A stretch of 64,000 nt of DNA from the NCBI RefSeq assembly GCF_000147815.2, contig NC_015957.1, positions 5,704,001-5,768,000 on the forward strand, given 5' to 3'. A model generated the notes under the pieces. The model was given only the letters and a program-made list of their open reading frames with translations. It was not told where the DNA came from and ran no database searches. A program made the translations under genes and the position numbers. This document shows positions 54,349 to 64,000 of this stretch, piece by piece (the first letter of the stretch is position 1; the number at the start of each line of letters is the position of its first letter). The DNA comes from Streptomyces violaceusniger Tu 4113 (lineage in GTDB: Bacteria; Actinomycetota; Actinomycetes; Streptomycetales; Streptomycetaceae).

Positions 54349-55167
54349 ATGAGAGACAACGCCACCGACAGGGGCGCGGACCATACGAGGGGGCGCCGTC
54401 ATCGGCGATGGCGCGTGTCCGCGGCGCTGGGTCTGACGGCGGTGCTGGCGGGCGGCGGGATCGCCGCCCTCCAGGCGGCCGGATCGCCCGCGTCCGACGC
54501 CCCGGAGCCCGCGGCCGTCGTCGCCTCGCACTCCGGCCGGCTGACGCCCGGGGAATCGCGCGAGGCGTCCCGCATCGCCGTCGACGCCGCCACCCGGCCC
54601 GGGACCGCGCCCGCGCGGGGCGGTGAGGACGCGAAGAAGGACACCGGGGGCGGGGAGCGGAACGCCGCGGGCGGTTCCGGCGCCGAGCCGCTGGACACCC
54701 GCCGCCCGCCCCGGGCCAAGTCGGCCTCCTCCGCCCCGGACAGCCGGGCCGAGGTCCAGCTCTACGACTACGCCTCGGACACCCTCATCACCCGGCTGGT
54801 CGATCTGCGCTCCAAGAAGGTCCTCGACTCCGCCCGGCAGCACGGCGTCCAGCCGCCTCCCACCCTGGCCGAGGCCCGTGAGGCGGTGAAGGTCGTCCTG
54901 GCCGACCGCCGGCTCGGCCCGGGGATGCGCGACTCCTACACCTCGCAGACCGGGAAGCGGCTGACCTCGCCCTCCCAACTGCGCCTGCAGAGCATGTCGT
55001 TCCTCGGCTCCCGCGCCAAGGGGGTGGACGGCGCGCGGAAGGTGTCCCGGTGCGGTGAGCACCGGTGTGTGCAGCTCTTCGTGCGCCTTCCGGGTGGCAA
55101 GTGGATCGACACCAGCCGGATCGTCATCGATCTGTCGGCCAGGCGCGCCGCCGTCATCGGCCTGTGA
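54349..55167 (+). CDS. Amine-oxidase N-terminal-domain protein (exported)
   Basis: 272-residue protein. The N-terminus RRHRRWRVSAALGLTAVLAG is a Sec or Tat-like signal. After a Gly/Ala-rich linker, residues about 140-272 read VQLYDYASDTLITRLVDLRS, QPPPTLAEAREAVKVVLADR, and CVQLFVRLPGGKWIDTSRIV, which resemble the N2/N3 domains that precede the catalytic domain in copper amine oxidases. The gene that follows 14 bases later encodes the catalytic domain, so the pair looks like a split enzyme. It lacks copper ligands of its own. A GTG 3 bases earlier is an alternative start. Confidence 0.7.
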   Translation: MRDNATDRGADHTRGRRHRRWRVSAALGLTAVLAGGGIAALQAAGSPASDAPEPAAVVASHSGRLTPGESREASRIAVDAATRPGTAPARGGEDAKKDTGGGERNAAGGSGAEPLDTRRPPRAKSASSAPDSRAEVQLYDYASDTLITRLVDLRSKKVLDSARQHGVQPPPTLAEAREAVKVVLADRRLGPGMRDSYTSQTGKRLTSPSQLRLQSMSFLGSRAKGVDGARKVSRCGEHRCVQLFVRLPGGKWIDTSRIVIDLSARRAAVIGL

Positions 55168-55181
55168 GGGGAGCTTCGTCC

Positions 55182-56381
55182 GTGTCCAGTCTGTTTCGGC
55201 GTGCCCGTGTGCTGGTCGCCGTGGTGGGATTGCTGGCCCTGTGGGTGCCGGGCCCGGCGTCCGCCGCGCCCGCGAGGGCCTCGGCGGCGCCGTCCTGCCC
55301 CGCCGCGGATCGCATCGACACCACCCTGAAGAACGGTGCCCGGTGGCAGATGTGCTGGGACATCGACCGCAACACCGGTGCGGTGCTCAGCGACGTGACC
55401 TACACCCCGAACCGCGGCGCCCCCACCCGTGTCCTCAAGAGCGCCTCGCTCGCCGAGGTGCATGTGCCCTACGACAGCGGCCAGCCGCGCTTCTACGACG
55501 TCTCCGCGATCGGCTTCGGCGATCTGGAGCAGGGCACACTCACCCCGCTCAGCGCCAAGGACTGCCCCGACGGGCGGCTGCACGACTTCCAGGACACCCC
55601 CGTGCTGTGCGCCGAGGAGCAGCCGCGGCCGTTCGCCTACAAGAGCGCGGTGGAGAAGGGCGTTCTGCACGGCACCGACCTGGTCGTCTTCTCGGTCTCC
55701 GAGATCGGCTGGTACGACTACATCACCGAATGGCGCTTCTCGGACGACGGTTCCATCACTCCCCGGTCGGGCGCCACCGGCAGCCTCTCGCCGTTCCAGT
55801 TCTCCGACGCGAGCAGCGGCTGGCCGACCGGGGTGGGCTCCACCCGGTTCAGCGAGAACCACTCGCACAACATCTTCTGGCGGCTGGACCTCGACGTCGA
55901 CGGGCAGTCGGCGAACACCGTGGAGCAGTACGACTACCTGGGCAGCGGTACGGCCGAGCGCACCACCAAGCGCACCGTGCTCTCCCATGAGACCGCGGCG
56001 GACCTCGCGCCCACCCGATTCTGGCGGGTGGTGAACCCCACGGCCGAGAACTCCGACGGCCACGCCAAGTCCTGGGAGATCGACAACCACCACAGCGATC
56101 AGTACCGGGGCCCGCACGAGACCGAGGAATTCACCCACCACGACATGTACTTCACGCAGTACCGGGAGTGCGAGCGGCTGGCCTACGGCAACACCGCCCC
56201 AAACTGCGCCACCTCGGTCGACAAGTACACCGGCGGCGAGAAGCTCACCGACCCGGTCGCCTGGGTCAGCGTCGATTTCCACCATGTGCCCAGGGACGAG
56301 GACCAGGACCCGATGCCCACCCACTGGCAGGGCTTCACGATCGTGCCCCGGGATGTCACGGCCACGAGCCAGTTGCCATGA
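55182..56381 (+). CDS. Copper amine oxidase catalytic-domain protein (exported)
   Basis: 399-residue exported protein with signal VLVAVVGLLALWVPGPASAA. The catalytic-domain pattern of copper amine oxidases is visible: SEIGWYDYITEWRFSDDGSI corresponds to the topaquinone site (consensus N-Y-D/E; here W-Y-D), NHSHNIFWRLDLDVDG to the HxH copper ligands, and WVSVDFHHVPRDEDQDPMPT to the third His. The end THWQGFTIVPRDVTATSQ is family-typical. Full-length enzymes have about 640 residues; the missing N2/N3 part is in the gene upstream. It probably oxidises amines outside the cell. The GTG at 55182 follows GAGGGGAG. Confidence 0.82.
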   Translation: MSSLFRRARVLVAVVGLLALWVPGPASAAPARASAAPSCPAADRIDTTLKNGARWQMCWDIDRNTGAVLSDVTYTPNRGAPTRVLKSASLAEVHVPYDSGQPRFYDVSAIGFGDLEQGTLTPLSAKDCPDGRLHDFQDTPVLCAEEQPRPFAYKSAVEKGVLHGTDLVVFSVSEIGWYDYITEWRFSDDGSITPRSGATGSLSPFQFSDASSGWPTGVGSTRFSENHSHNIFWRLDLDVDGQSANTVEQYDYLGSGTAERTTKRTVLSHETAADLAPTRFWRVVNPTAENSDGHAKSWEIDNHHSDQYRGPHETEEFTHHDMYFTQYRECERLAYGNTAPNCATSVDKYTGGEKLTDPVAWVSVDFHHVPRDEDQDPMPTHWQGFTIVPRDVTATSQLP

Positions 56382-56430
56382 CCCGGCCCCTGTCGCCCAT
56401 CCCGTTCCGTCCCCCGGCAAGGAGTGCACC

Positions 56431-57789
56431 GTGTTACGTCCGACCCCGGCACCGTCCGTCGAGCGGTCGAAGATACGCCGCGTCCTCGAGGACCGCCTGA
56501 CGGCCCTGGCCCGCGCCCATCAGGTGCCCGGCGCCCAACTCGCCGTACACAGCGGCGGGATGACGCTCGCCGTGGAGACCGGCGTGCTGGACGCGGAGAC
56601 CGGCGAGCCGTTCACCGCCGAGGCGGCCGTGCCCATCGGCTCCGTCACCAAGGCGTACACCGCGACCGTGGTGGCGCTTCTGGTGGCGGACGGCGATGTG
56701 GAGCTGGACGACCCGCTCGGCGAGCATGTGCCGGAGCTGCGCCGGGCCGGTCCGCCGTGCACGGTGCGCCAGGTGCTCAGCCACACCGCGGGGCTGCCGT
56801 CCGGGCCCGACTCGGACCAGGTGGCCTCGGTGACCGCCGCCCGCTATCTGCTGGACCACTGCACCGACCGCACCCTCGTGATGCCCCCGGGCACGGACTT
56901 CTCCTACTCCAACGCGGGCTATGTCGCGGCCGGCCGGCTGATCGAGACGGTCACCGGGATGAGCTGGCAGGAGGCCATGCGGTCCGTGCTGCTCGATCCG
57001 CTGGGCACCGTGCCGTCCTTCATCGGCACCGCCGCCACCCCGCACCGGCCGACCGCGCGCGGCCACTCGGCCAACACGGCCACGGGCAGGACGAGACCGG
57101 TGCGGCAGAACCTCGCCCCCGCCGAGGCCGCGGCCGGTGCGCTGCGGGCCGGCGCCCTCGATCTGGTGGCGCTGGGCCGGGCCCATCTCGGCGACGGCCC
57201 GCGGGGGGTGCCGCCCGTTGAGCTCGCGCAGGAGATGCGCCGCCCCGTGCCCGGCGCCGACCCCGGTGTGCTGGCCGACGGCTGGGGCCTGGGCTGGGCG
57301 CTCTTCCGGCACGGCGAGACGCTGTGGTTCGGGCACGACGGCAACGCCCAGGGCACCTCCTGCTCGCTGCGGGCCGATCCCGCCACGGGGGTGGTGGTCG
57401 GCTTCACCGCCAACGCGGGCGGCGGCACCGAGCTGTGGAACGAACTGACCGATGTCCTCGCCGAGGTCACCGGCGTCCGGGTGCCCGCCGGCCCCACCCC
57501 GCGGCATCTGGCCACCCCCATGGCCGTGACCTCGCAGTGCACCGGGATCTACCTCAACGGCGACATCGAGTACCAGGTGACCATGGGCGACGGCGGTGGC
57601 CTCGCCCTGTCCGTGGACGGCGACCTCCCCGCGCCGCTGGTCTGCCATGAGGACCTCACCTGCGATCTGGTGGACCCCTCCTCCGGACGCCGGATCCCCG
57701 GCGGGCGCTTCGTCCGCGATCCGCGGACCGGCGCCGTCGACCGGATCCAGCTCTCGGGCCGGATGGCCCGTAAGAGCGCCCTGGTCTGA
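56431..57789 (+). CDS. PBP-type serine hydrolase, possible NRPS cyclising thioesterase (SurE-like)
   Basis: 452 residues, close to the length of stand-alone PBP-type thioesterases such as SurE. Motifs: VPIGSVTKAYTATVVALLVA (SxxK) near residue 70, LSHTAGLPSGP, TDFSYSNAGYVAAGRLIETV (YxN), and LWFGHDGNAQGTSCSLRADP. The C-terminal 100 residues (YLNGDIEYQVTMGDGGGLAL) form a lipocalin-like domain as in that group. No signal peptide. It lies 135 bases upstream of an NRPS that has an E domain, as expected of enzymes that cyclise chains ending in D-residues. Codon 2 is TTA (GTG-TTA). An alternative is an ordinary class C-like hydrolase. Confidence 0.72.
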   Translation: MLRPTPAPSVERSKIRRVLEDRLTALARAHQVPGAQLAVHSGGMTLAVETGVLDAETGEPFTAEAAVPIGSVTKAYTATVVALLVADGDVELDDPLGEHVPELRRAGPPCTVRQVLSHTAGLPSGPDSDQVASVTAARYLLDHCTDRTLVMPPGTDFSYSNAGYVAAGRLIETVTGMSWQEAMRSVLLDPLGTVPSFIGTAATPHRPTARGHSANTATGRTRPVRQNLAPAEAAAGALRAGALDLVALGRAHLGDGPRGVPPVELAQEMRRPVPGADPGVLADGWGLGWALFRHGETLWFGHDGNAQGTSCSLRADPATGVVVGFTANAGGGTELWNELTDVLAEVTGVRVPAGPTPRHLATPMAVTSQCTGIYLNGDIEYQVTMGDGGGLALSVDGDLPAPLVCHEDLTCDLVDPSSGRRIPGGRFVRDPRTGAVDRIQLSGRMARKSALV

Positions 57790-57924
57790 GGCCCCACCGC
57801 CCACCCGCACGGCCGTCTCCCCACATCTCCCCCGGCCGGGTGCGGGCGCCCCGGCTCGGCGCCGAGATGGCCCGAACCGTCACCCATCCGCCCGTTCAAC
57901 CGCTCTGAAGGGCCACACCCCGCC

Positions 57925-60900
57925 ATGACGGACCACTACGCGACCTCATCGGTGTCCGCGCCCCAGGATGTCCCGGACCTCCCTCCGGCGGCGGGAGACG
58001 CCACGGACCGTGCCGTCTCCCGCGCGCCGCTCGGCGAGCTCTTCGCCGTATGGGCGAGGCGCACCCCCAAGGCGCCGGCCCTGGTCGCGGACGACCGCGA
58101 GTGGTCCTTCGACGAGGTCGAGCGCTGGGCGAACCGGCTGGCCCACCACCTCATCGGGCAGGGCGTGGGGCCGGAGCGGGTGGTGGCCCTGGTCCTGCCC
58201 CGCTCGGCCGAACTGGTGGTGGCCGAGCTGGCGGTGGCGAAGGCCGGCGGCGCGTACCTCCCCATCGATCCGGCGCATCCCGAGGAGCGCCGCGCCATGA
58301 TGCTGGCCGACGCCCGGCCGGTGACCGTGCTCGACGACCCGGCGCGGATCCGGGAGGTGGCGGCCGGGGCGGGCCCCGATCACGCGCCCGGCCGGGCGGA
58401 GCTGCTCGGCCCGCTGCTCCCCGAGCATCCCGCGTATGTCATCTACACCTCCGGCTCCACGGGTGTGCCCAAGGGCGTGCTGGTGCCGCACGCCGGCCTG
58501 GGGAACTTCTCGGCCGCCACGACGGCCCACTACCGGGTCCGGCCGGGCGACCGGGTGCTGCAGTTCTCCTCGCCGAGCTTCGACGCCTCCGTCCTGGAGC
58601 TGTGCTCCTCCCTGCTCGCCGGGGCGGCGCTGGTGGTGCCCCCGGAGGGGCCCCTGCTGGGCGCCGAGCTGGCCTCGGTGCTGCGGGAGAAGCGGGTGAC
58701 CCATGCCCTGATCCCCCCGGCGGCGCTCGCGACCGTGCCCCCGGAAGAACCCCACGATGGGCTGTCCGACTTCCGCACCCTGATCGTGGGCGCGGAGGCC
58801 TGCCCCGCCGATCTGGTGGACCTGTGGGCGCCCGGACGGCGGATGGTCAACTCCTACGGCCCGACCGAGGCCACGGTCGTGGCCACCTGGACGGACGCCC
58901 TGGCAGCGGGCTCCGGCGCCCCGCCGATCGGGCGTCCGCTTCCCAACACCCGGGTGTTTGTAGTGGACGAGGCGGCGCGGCAGGTGCCGGTCGGCGCCAC
59001 GGGAGAGCTCTGCGTCAGCGGCGCGGGCCTGGCCCGCGGCTATCTCGACCGGCCGGGGCTGACCGCCGAGCGGTTCACCGCCTGCCCCTTCGGCCCGCCC
59101 GGCTCCCGGATGTACCGCACCGGCGATCTGGTCCGCTGGAACGCCGACGGGGAACTGGAATTCCTCGGCCGGGCCGACCACCAGGTCAAGATACGCGGCT
59201 TCCGCATCGAACTGGGCGAGGTGGAGGCCGCGTTGGCCCGCCACCCCCAGGTGGGCACGGCCGTGGTCACCGTACGGGAGGACGAGCCCGGCCAGAAGCG
59301 GCTGGTCGCCTATGTGGTGCCGCCCAGCGGCGGGACCCCGCCGAAGGCCGCGGAGGTGCGCGCCGCGGCGGCCCGGGTGCTGCCGGCGCATATGGTGCCG
59401 TCCGCCTATGTGGTGCTGGACGCGTTCCCCCTCACCCCGCACCGCAAGATCGACCGGCAGGCGCTGCCCGCCCCGCGCTCCGCGCCGGACGGCGACTCCC
59501 GCCATATCGCCCCGCGCACCCCCGGCGAGGAGGCCCTGGCCCGCATCTGGTCCGAGGTGCTGCCGGTGGACACGGTGGGCGTGGAGGACGACTTCCTGGG
59601 CCTGGGCGGCGACTCCATCCTCGGAGTGCGGCTGCTCACCCGCGTCCGGGCCGAACTGGGCGTGGAGCTCTCGCTGCGCGACCTGCTCGACGCCAGGACG
59701 GTGGCGCGGCTGGCCGGCCGGCTGCCCGCCGGGGCCACCGACGCGCCCGGCGCGCCCGAGGAGCCGATCCCGCCCGCGCCGCGCGACCGTCCGCTGCCGC
59801 TGTCCTCCGCCCAGCGGCGGCTGTGGTTCCTGGACGATCTGACCTCCGGTGGCACCGAGTACAACACCGGGGCCGGGCTGCGGCTCGACGGCCCGCTGGA
59901 CGCGGCCGCGCTGCGCCGGGCGCTGGACCGGCTCGCCGCCCGCCATGACGCCCTGCGTACGACCTTCGCCACCGTGGACGGGCACGGGGTGCAGCAGGTG
60001 GCCGCGCACGGGACCGTACCGCTGGACCGGGTCGACCTCGGAGGGCATCCGGCGCGGGAGCGCGCCGAGGCGCTCGACCGCACCCTGACCGGCGAGCTGA
60101 ACCGCCCCTACGACCTGCGACAGGGGCCGCTGACCAGGGCGCTGCTGATCCGGTTCGCCGACGAGGAGCACATCCTGCTGCTGGCGCAGCATCACATCGT
60201 CACCGACGGCTGGTCGGTCGGGGTGCTGGTGCGCGAGCTGGCCGCGCTCTACGCCGCCGAAGTGTCCGGAACCGCTGCCGAGCTCCCCCAACCCGCCCTG
60301 CAGTACCCGGACTTCGCGGTCTGGGAGCACAGCCGTCCCGCCACCGCCCCGGACGACGCCGACCTGGAGTACTGGCGGGACCGGCTGGCCGGGATGCAGA
60401 CGCTGGAGCTGCCCACCGACCGCCCGCGCCCGCCGGTGCGCACCACGGCGGGCGAGGTGCACCGCCGTGAACTGCCCGCCGAGCTGGTGGCCGGGCTGAC
60501 CCGGCTCGGCAGAGAGCGGGACACCACGCTGTTCACCCTGCTCGCGTCCGCCGTCGCGGTGCTGTTCTCCCGCTACTCGGGCCAGCGGGACATCGCCTTC
60601 GGCACCGTCACCGCCGGACGCCACCGCGAGGAGCTGGAGTCGGTCGCCGGATTCTTCGTCAACACCCTGGTACTGCGCGCCGATGTCGACGGGGACAGCA
60701 CGGTCGAGCGGTTCCTGGACGCGATGCGCGAGACGGTGCTGGACGCCTTCGGCCATGACCGGCTGCCGTTCGAGCGGGTCGTCGAGGAACTGGCCCCACG
60801 CCGCGACCCCAGCCGCAATCCGCTGGTGCAGGCGCTCGTTGTACAGCAGAGCGCCATGGTGCCCGCCCAGGAGGCGGCGGGCGTGCGGATCACCGAGCAC

Positions 60901-63900
60901 TGTCTGCCGCGCCCGGCAGCGCGGTTCGACCTGGTCCTGGAGTTCCTGCCCCGCGACGACGGCTCGCTGGGGCTGACCGTCGAGTTCAACTCCGATCTGT
61001 TCGACACGGCCACGATCGAGCGGATGGCCGGTCACCTGCACCGGCTGCTGACCGCCATGGTGGCCGATCCTGGCGCCACCCTGGTCTGCTTGCGGATGCT
61101 GGCCGACGCCGAGTGGCATGCGATGCTCGACGCCTGGAACGGGCCGGAGCAGACCGCGATCGAGGCCACCCTGCCCGATCTGTTCGCCGCCCAGGTGGCG
61201 CGGCGACCGGCCGCCACTGCCGTGACCTGCCGGGACACCCGTCTCTCCTATGACGAGGTGAACCGGCGCGCCAACCGGCTGGCGCGGCTGCTCATCGCCC
61301 GGGGCGCCGGTCCCGAGCGGCTGGTGGCCCTCGCCCTGCCCCGCTCGGCCGAGCTCGTCGTCGTCCTGCTGGCGGTGCTCAAGGCGGGCGCCGGATATCT
61401 GCCGGTGGACCCCGGCTATCCGGCCGAGCGCATCGCGTTCATGCTGGACGACGCCGCGCCCTCGACCGTCCTCACCACCACCGGGACGGCCGACTGCCTG
61501 CCCGCGGGCGCCGAACCGCTGGTGCTGGACGACCCGGCGGTCCGCGCCGAGTTGGACGGGCTCGCGGACGGCGACATCATTCAAGGTGAGCGGATCCGTC
61601 CGCTGGACCCGGCCCATCCCGCGTATGTCATCTACACCTCCGGATCGACCGGCCGGCCCAAGGGCGTGGTGGCCACCCACCGCGGCCTGGCGGGGCTCGC
61701 GGCCTGGGCCGAGGCGGAGCTGGGCCGTGAGCGGCTGACCGACGTGGTCGCCTCGACCTCGCTCAACTTCGATGTGTCGGTCTTCGAACTCCTCTGCCCG
61801 CTGCTGGCCGGCGGCAGCGTGGAGGTGGTGCGGGATCTGCTCGCCCTCACCGATCCGGACGGGCGGCCGGGGGCGCGGGGGCTGCTCAGCGGGGTGCCCT
61901 CGGTGTTCTCCCGGCTTCTGGGCGAGGACCCCCCGGCGGCTCTGGCCCGGACCGTCGTACTGGCGGGCGAGGCGCTGCCCGCCCAGACCGTACGGGACAT
62001 CCGGGAGGCCATGCCGTCCTGCCGGATCGCCAATCTGTACGGGCCGACCGAGGCCACGGTGTACGCCACCGCCTGGTTCTGCGACGGTCAGGCGCCGTCA
62101 CAGGCCCCGCCGATCGGCCGCCCGGTCGCGGGCACCCGCGCGTATGTCCTGGACCCGACGCTCCGGCTGGTGCCGCCCGGGGTGACCGGTGAGCTGTATC
62201 TGGGCGGGCAGGGCCTGGCCCGGGGCTATCTGAGGCGCCCCGGGCTGACCGCCCACCGCTTTCTCGCGGACCCCTTCGGGCGGCCCGGCAGCCGGATGTA
62301 CCGCACCGGTGACCTGGTCCGCTGGAACGACGACGGCCGGCTGGAGTACCTGGGCCGGGCCGATGACCAGGTGAAGATCCGCGGCTTCCGCATCGAGCTG
62401 GGCGAGGTGGAGACGGCGCTGCTGCGCCACCCCGACATCGCCGAGGCGGCGGCCGTCGCCCGGGAGGCGGACGGTCATACGCGGCTGATCGCCTACGTGG
62501 TGGCCGCCGCGGGCGCCGCACCGGACCCGGCGGCCCTGCGGCGGTTCCTGCGGCGTTCGCTGCCCGACTACATGGTGCCCGCCTCCGTCGTCGTCCTGGA
62601 GCGGATGCCCCTGAGCCCCAACGGAAAGCTGGACCGCGGCCGGCTCCCCGAACCGGACTGGGCCGAGGCCGCGGCACCGGGCTATGTGGCGCCCCGCACC
62701 GCCACCGAGCGGACCCTGGCGGCGGTCTGGGCCCGGGTCCTGCGGGTGGAGCGCGTGGGCGTGGAGGACAACTTCTTCTCCCTCGGCGGCGATTCGATCC
62801 TCAGCATCCAGTTGGTCTCCCAGGCACGGCAGGCCGGGCTCGCCGTCACCTCGCGCGATGTCTACCGCCACCAGACGGTCGCCGCGCTGGCCCTGCATCT
62901 GGACACCACCACGGCCCCGGCCGGGACGCCCGGCTCCGACGGGGACGAGACGGCCACCGGCGAGCTGCCGCTGACCCCCATTCAGCACTGGCTGTTCACC
63001 ACCGACCCCGAGCGGGCCGGCCACTTCAACCAGACCATCTCCCTGGTGCTGCCCGCGGACGTGGACGAGGACGCGCTGCGGCACGCCGTGGACGCGCTGG
63101 TGGCACACCATGACGCGCTGCGCTCCCGCTTCCACCGCCGGGACGACGGCTGGCACCAGCGGATCGAGGACGCGGCGGCGGTCCGCGTACCGCTGACGAC
63201 CACCGGCGGCCCGCATCTGGGCCGCTTCGACCTGGCCGCGGAACCGCTGCTGCGCGCGGTGCTCGACCGGGACGCCGGGCCGCACCCGGTCCTCCATCTC
63301 ACCGTCCACCACGCGGTCGTGGACGGGGTGTCCTGGCGGGTCCTCCTGGAGGATCTCGACAGCGCCTACCGGCGGGCGGCCCGGGACGAGGGGGCCGGGC
63401 CGCCCGCGAAGTCCTCCCCGCTGCGCCGCTGGGCGCTGCGGCTGAGCGCCCACGCGGCCGAGGGAGGGTTCGCCGACGAGGAGACGTACTGGACCGGGCC
63501 GGCTGGGGCCTGTGACGCCTCGCTGCCGACGGACCTGAATGGAGCGGAGGGGCCGAACACCTACGCCTCGGCCCGGTCGGTCACCGTCCGGCTCGGCCCG
63601 GAGGAGACCGCCGCACTGCTCCAGACGCTGCCCGAGGTCTACCGGACGCAGGTCAACGATGTGCTGCTGAGCGCGCTGGCCCGGGTGCTGCACCGCTGGA
63701 CCGGGCGCGCCCGGATACCGGTGGACGTGGAGGGCCACGGCCGCGAGGAGCTCTTCGCCGACCTGGATCTGTCCCGTACGGTCGGCTGGTTCACCACCCG
63801 CTTCCCGGTGGCGCTCGACCTCCCGGACGGCGGGTGGGGCGAGGTCCTCAAATCGGTCAAGGAGCAGATGCGCGCCGTGCCACGGCGCGGTCTGGGCTAC

Positions 63901-64000
63901 GGGGTGCGGCGCCATCTGCTCGATGGCGAGGGCCTTCCCGACGGCCCCACGGCCGGGATCAGCTTCAACTACCTCGGGCGGTTCGAGGCGCCGGGCGGTG
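57925..64000 (+). CDS. Non-ribosomal peptide synthetase, A-T-C-A-T-E start (partial)
   Basis: 2025 codons are present and the frame is open at the window edge. Domain order: A1 (about 35-540; [11 protein letters not shown] near 174, YGPTEATV), carrier T1 (LGLGGDSI, Ser 564), condensation (HHIVTDGWS near 756), A2 (about 1085-1590; [11 protein letters not shown] near 1237), T2 (LGGDSI, Ser 1624), then epimerisation ([14 protein letters not shown] near 1795; [18 protein letters not shown] near 2013). Module 1 has no condensation domain, so the protein starts a chain; module 2 delivers a D-residue. By hand alignment to GrsA the specificity codes are D-A-L-L-I-G-S-V-V-K and D-V-F-G-V-A-L-V-Y-K. 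I cannot assign them. Confidence 0.94.
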   Translation, partial: MTDHYATSSVSAPQDVPDLPPAAGDATDRAVSRAPLGELFAVWARRTPKAPALVADDREWSFDEVERWANRLAHHLIGQGVGPERVVALVLPRSAELVVAELAVAKAGGAYLPIDPAHPEERRAMMLADARPVTVLDDPARIREVAAGAGPDHAPGRAELLGPLLPEHPAYVIYTSGSTGVPKGVLVPHAGLGNFSAATTAHYRVRPGDRVLQFSSPSFDASVLELCSSLLAGAALVVPPEGPLLGAELASVLREKRVTHALIPPAALATVPPEEPHDGLSDFRTLIVGAEACPADLVDLWAPGRRMVNSYGPTEATVVATWTDALAAGSGAPPIGRPLPNTRVFVVDEAARQVPVGATGELCVSGAGLARGYLDRPGLTAERFTACPFGPPGSRMYRTGDLVRWNADGELEFLGRADHQVKIRGFRIELGEVEAALARHPQVGTAVVTVREDEPGQKRLVAYVVPPSGGTPPKAAEVRAAAARVLPAHMVPSAYVVLDAFPLTPHRKIDRQALPAPRSAPDGDSRHIAPRTPGEEALARIWSEVLPVDTVGVEDDFLGLGGDSILGVRLLTRVRAELGVELSLRDLLDARTVARLAGRLPAGATDAPGAPEEPIPPAPRDRPLPLSSAQRRLWFLDDLTSGGTEYNTGAGLRLDGPLDAAALRRALDRLAARHDALRTTFATVDGHGVQQVAAHGTVPLDRVDLGGHPARERAEALDRTLTGELNRPYDLRQGPLTRALLIRFADEEHILLLAQHHIVTDGWSVGVLVRELAALYAAEVSGTAAELPQPALQYPDFAVWEHSRPATAPDDADLEYWRDRLAGMQTLELPTDRPRPPVRTTAGEVHRRELPAELVAGLTRLGRERDTTLFTLLASAVAVLFSRYSGQRDIAFGTVTAGRHREELESVAGFFVNTLVLRADVDGDSTVERFLDAMRETVLDAFGHDRLPFERVVEELAPRRDPSRNPLVQALVVQQSAMVPAQEAAGVRITEHCLPRPAARFDLVLEFLPRDDGSLGLTVEFNSDLFDTATIERMAGHLHRLLTAMVADPGATLVCLRMLADAEWHAMLDAWNGPEQTAIEATLPDLFAAQVARRPAATAVTCRDTRLSYDEVNRRANRLARLLIARGAGPERLVALALPRSAELVVVLLAVLKAGAGYLPVDPGYPAERIAFMLDDAAPSTVLTTTGTADCLPAGAEPLVLDDPAVRAELDGLADGDIIQGERIRPLDPAHPAYVIYTSGSTGRPKGVVATHRGLAGLAAWAEAELGRERLTDVVASTSLNFDVSVFELLCPLLAGGSVEVVRDLLALTDPDGRPGARGLLSGVPSVFSRLLGEDPPAALARTVVLAGEALPAQTVRDIREAMPSCRIANLYGPTEATVYATAWFCDGQAPSQAPPIGRPVAGTRAYVLDPTLRLVPPGVTGELYLGGQGLARGYLRRPGLTAHRFLADPFGRPGSRMYRTGDLVRWNDDGRLEYLGRADDQVKIRGFRIELGEVETALLRHPDIAEAAAVAREADGHTRLIAYVVAAAGAAPDPAALRRFLRRSLPDYMVPASVVVLERMPLSPNGKLDRGRLPEPDWAEAAAPGYVAPRTATERTLAAVWARVLRVERVGVEDNFFSLGGDSILSIQLVSQARQAGLAVTSRDVYRHQTVAALALHLDTTTAPAGTPGSDGDETATGELPLTPIQHWLFTTDPERAGHFNQTISLVLPADVDEDALRHAVDALVAHHDALRSRFHRRDDGWHQRIEDAAAVRVPLTTTGGPHLGRFDLAAEPLLRAVLDRDAGPHPVLHLTVHHAVVDGVSWRVLLEDLDSAYRRAARDEGAGPPAKSSPLRRWALRLSAHAAEGGFADEETYWTGPAGACDASLPTDLNGAEGPNTYASARSVTVRLGPEETAALLQTLPEVYRTQVNDVLLSALARVLHRWTGRARIPVDVEGHGREELFADLDLSRTVGWFTTRFPVALDLPDGGWGEVLKSVKEQMRAVPRRGLGYGVRRHLLDGEGLPDGPTAGISFNYLGRFEAPGG

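Noticed and set aside
57946..61680. A 1244-codon minus-strand frame opposite the NRPS
   Set aside because: Mirror of NRPS codons; shows no recognisable protein, whereas the plus strand has all core NRPS motifs.

Overview
The window is very GC-rich DNA with strong GC bias at third codon positions. Its gene families (cvn-like Roadblock proteins, an FhaA-type DUF3662 domain, Tat-exported enzymes, an ATP-grasp RiPP pair, rare TTA codons) point to a Streptomyces or close relative. Dense regulator/enzyme pairs, several decayed transporters and the edge of an NRPS cluster suggest accessory, arm-type chromosome rather than core.

Layout. 0.2-3.3 kb: an MscS channel and a NarL-type two-component pair. 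3.6-5.8 kb: a methyltransferase, then a compact RiPP locus (tgmA precursor, tgmB ATP-grasp ligase) without the usual third gene. 6-10.8 kb: a GH15 enzyme, a DUF1266 protein and a secreted cholesterol oxidase. 11.2-14.5 kb: pyruvate carboxylase. 14.6-22.7 kb: three regulators with recognisable operators or targets, an MFS gene broken by a small inversion plus deletion, a secreted lyase-like protein, a purple acid phosphatase, an XRE relic and a beta-helix protein. 22.8-30 kb: a six-gene catabolic operon (2-hydroxyacid dehydrogenase, enolase-superfamily enzyme, ABC sugar importer, isomerase) with a divergent LysR. 30.2-33.7 kb: a DUF4142 protein and a four-gene Roadblock/PATAN cluster lacking a GTPase. 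33.8-38.9 kb: an aldarate island (glucarate dehydratase, GntP permease, talarate/galactarate dehydratase, LysR). 38.9-42.7 kb: a frameshifted MFS gene, a DUF2867 protein, a P450 and an HATPase. 42.9-46.8 kb: IclR-glpK, SseB-like and UppP. 46.9-53.6 kb: an HTH fragment, an atypical P450, a serine hydrolase, an MHS-type transporter wrecked by a TnpB element, and a TetR/SDR pair. 53.6-64 kb: a zinc/helix-hairpin-helix protein, a copper amine oxidase split into two exported proteins, a PBP-type (SurE-like) serine hydrolase and the first 2025 codons of an NRPS that continues past the window.

The strongest second-look items are the two-gene RiPP locus with a TTA codon in its ligase, the stand-alone PBP-type thioesterase candidate beside an E-domain NRPS, the GTPase-less Roadblock cluster, the split amine oxidase, the internally deleted TnpB that keeps its 3' RNA region, and the inverted segment inside the MFS pseudogene. 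TTA codons (bldA-type control) were seen in five genes: tgmB, the lyase-like protein, DUF2867, the Zn/HhH protein and the PBP-type enzyme.
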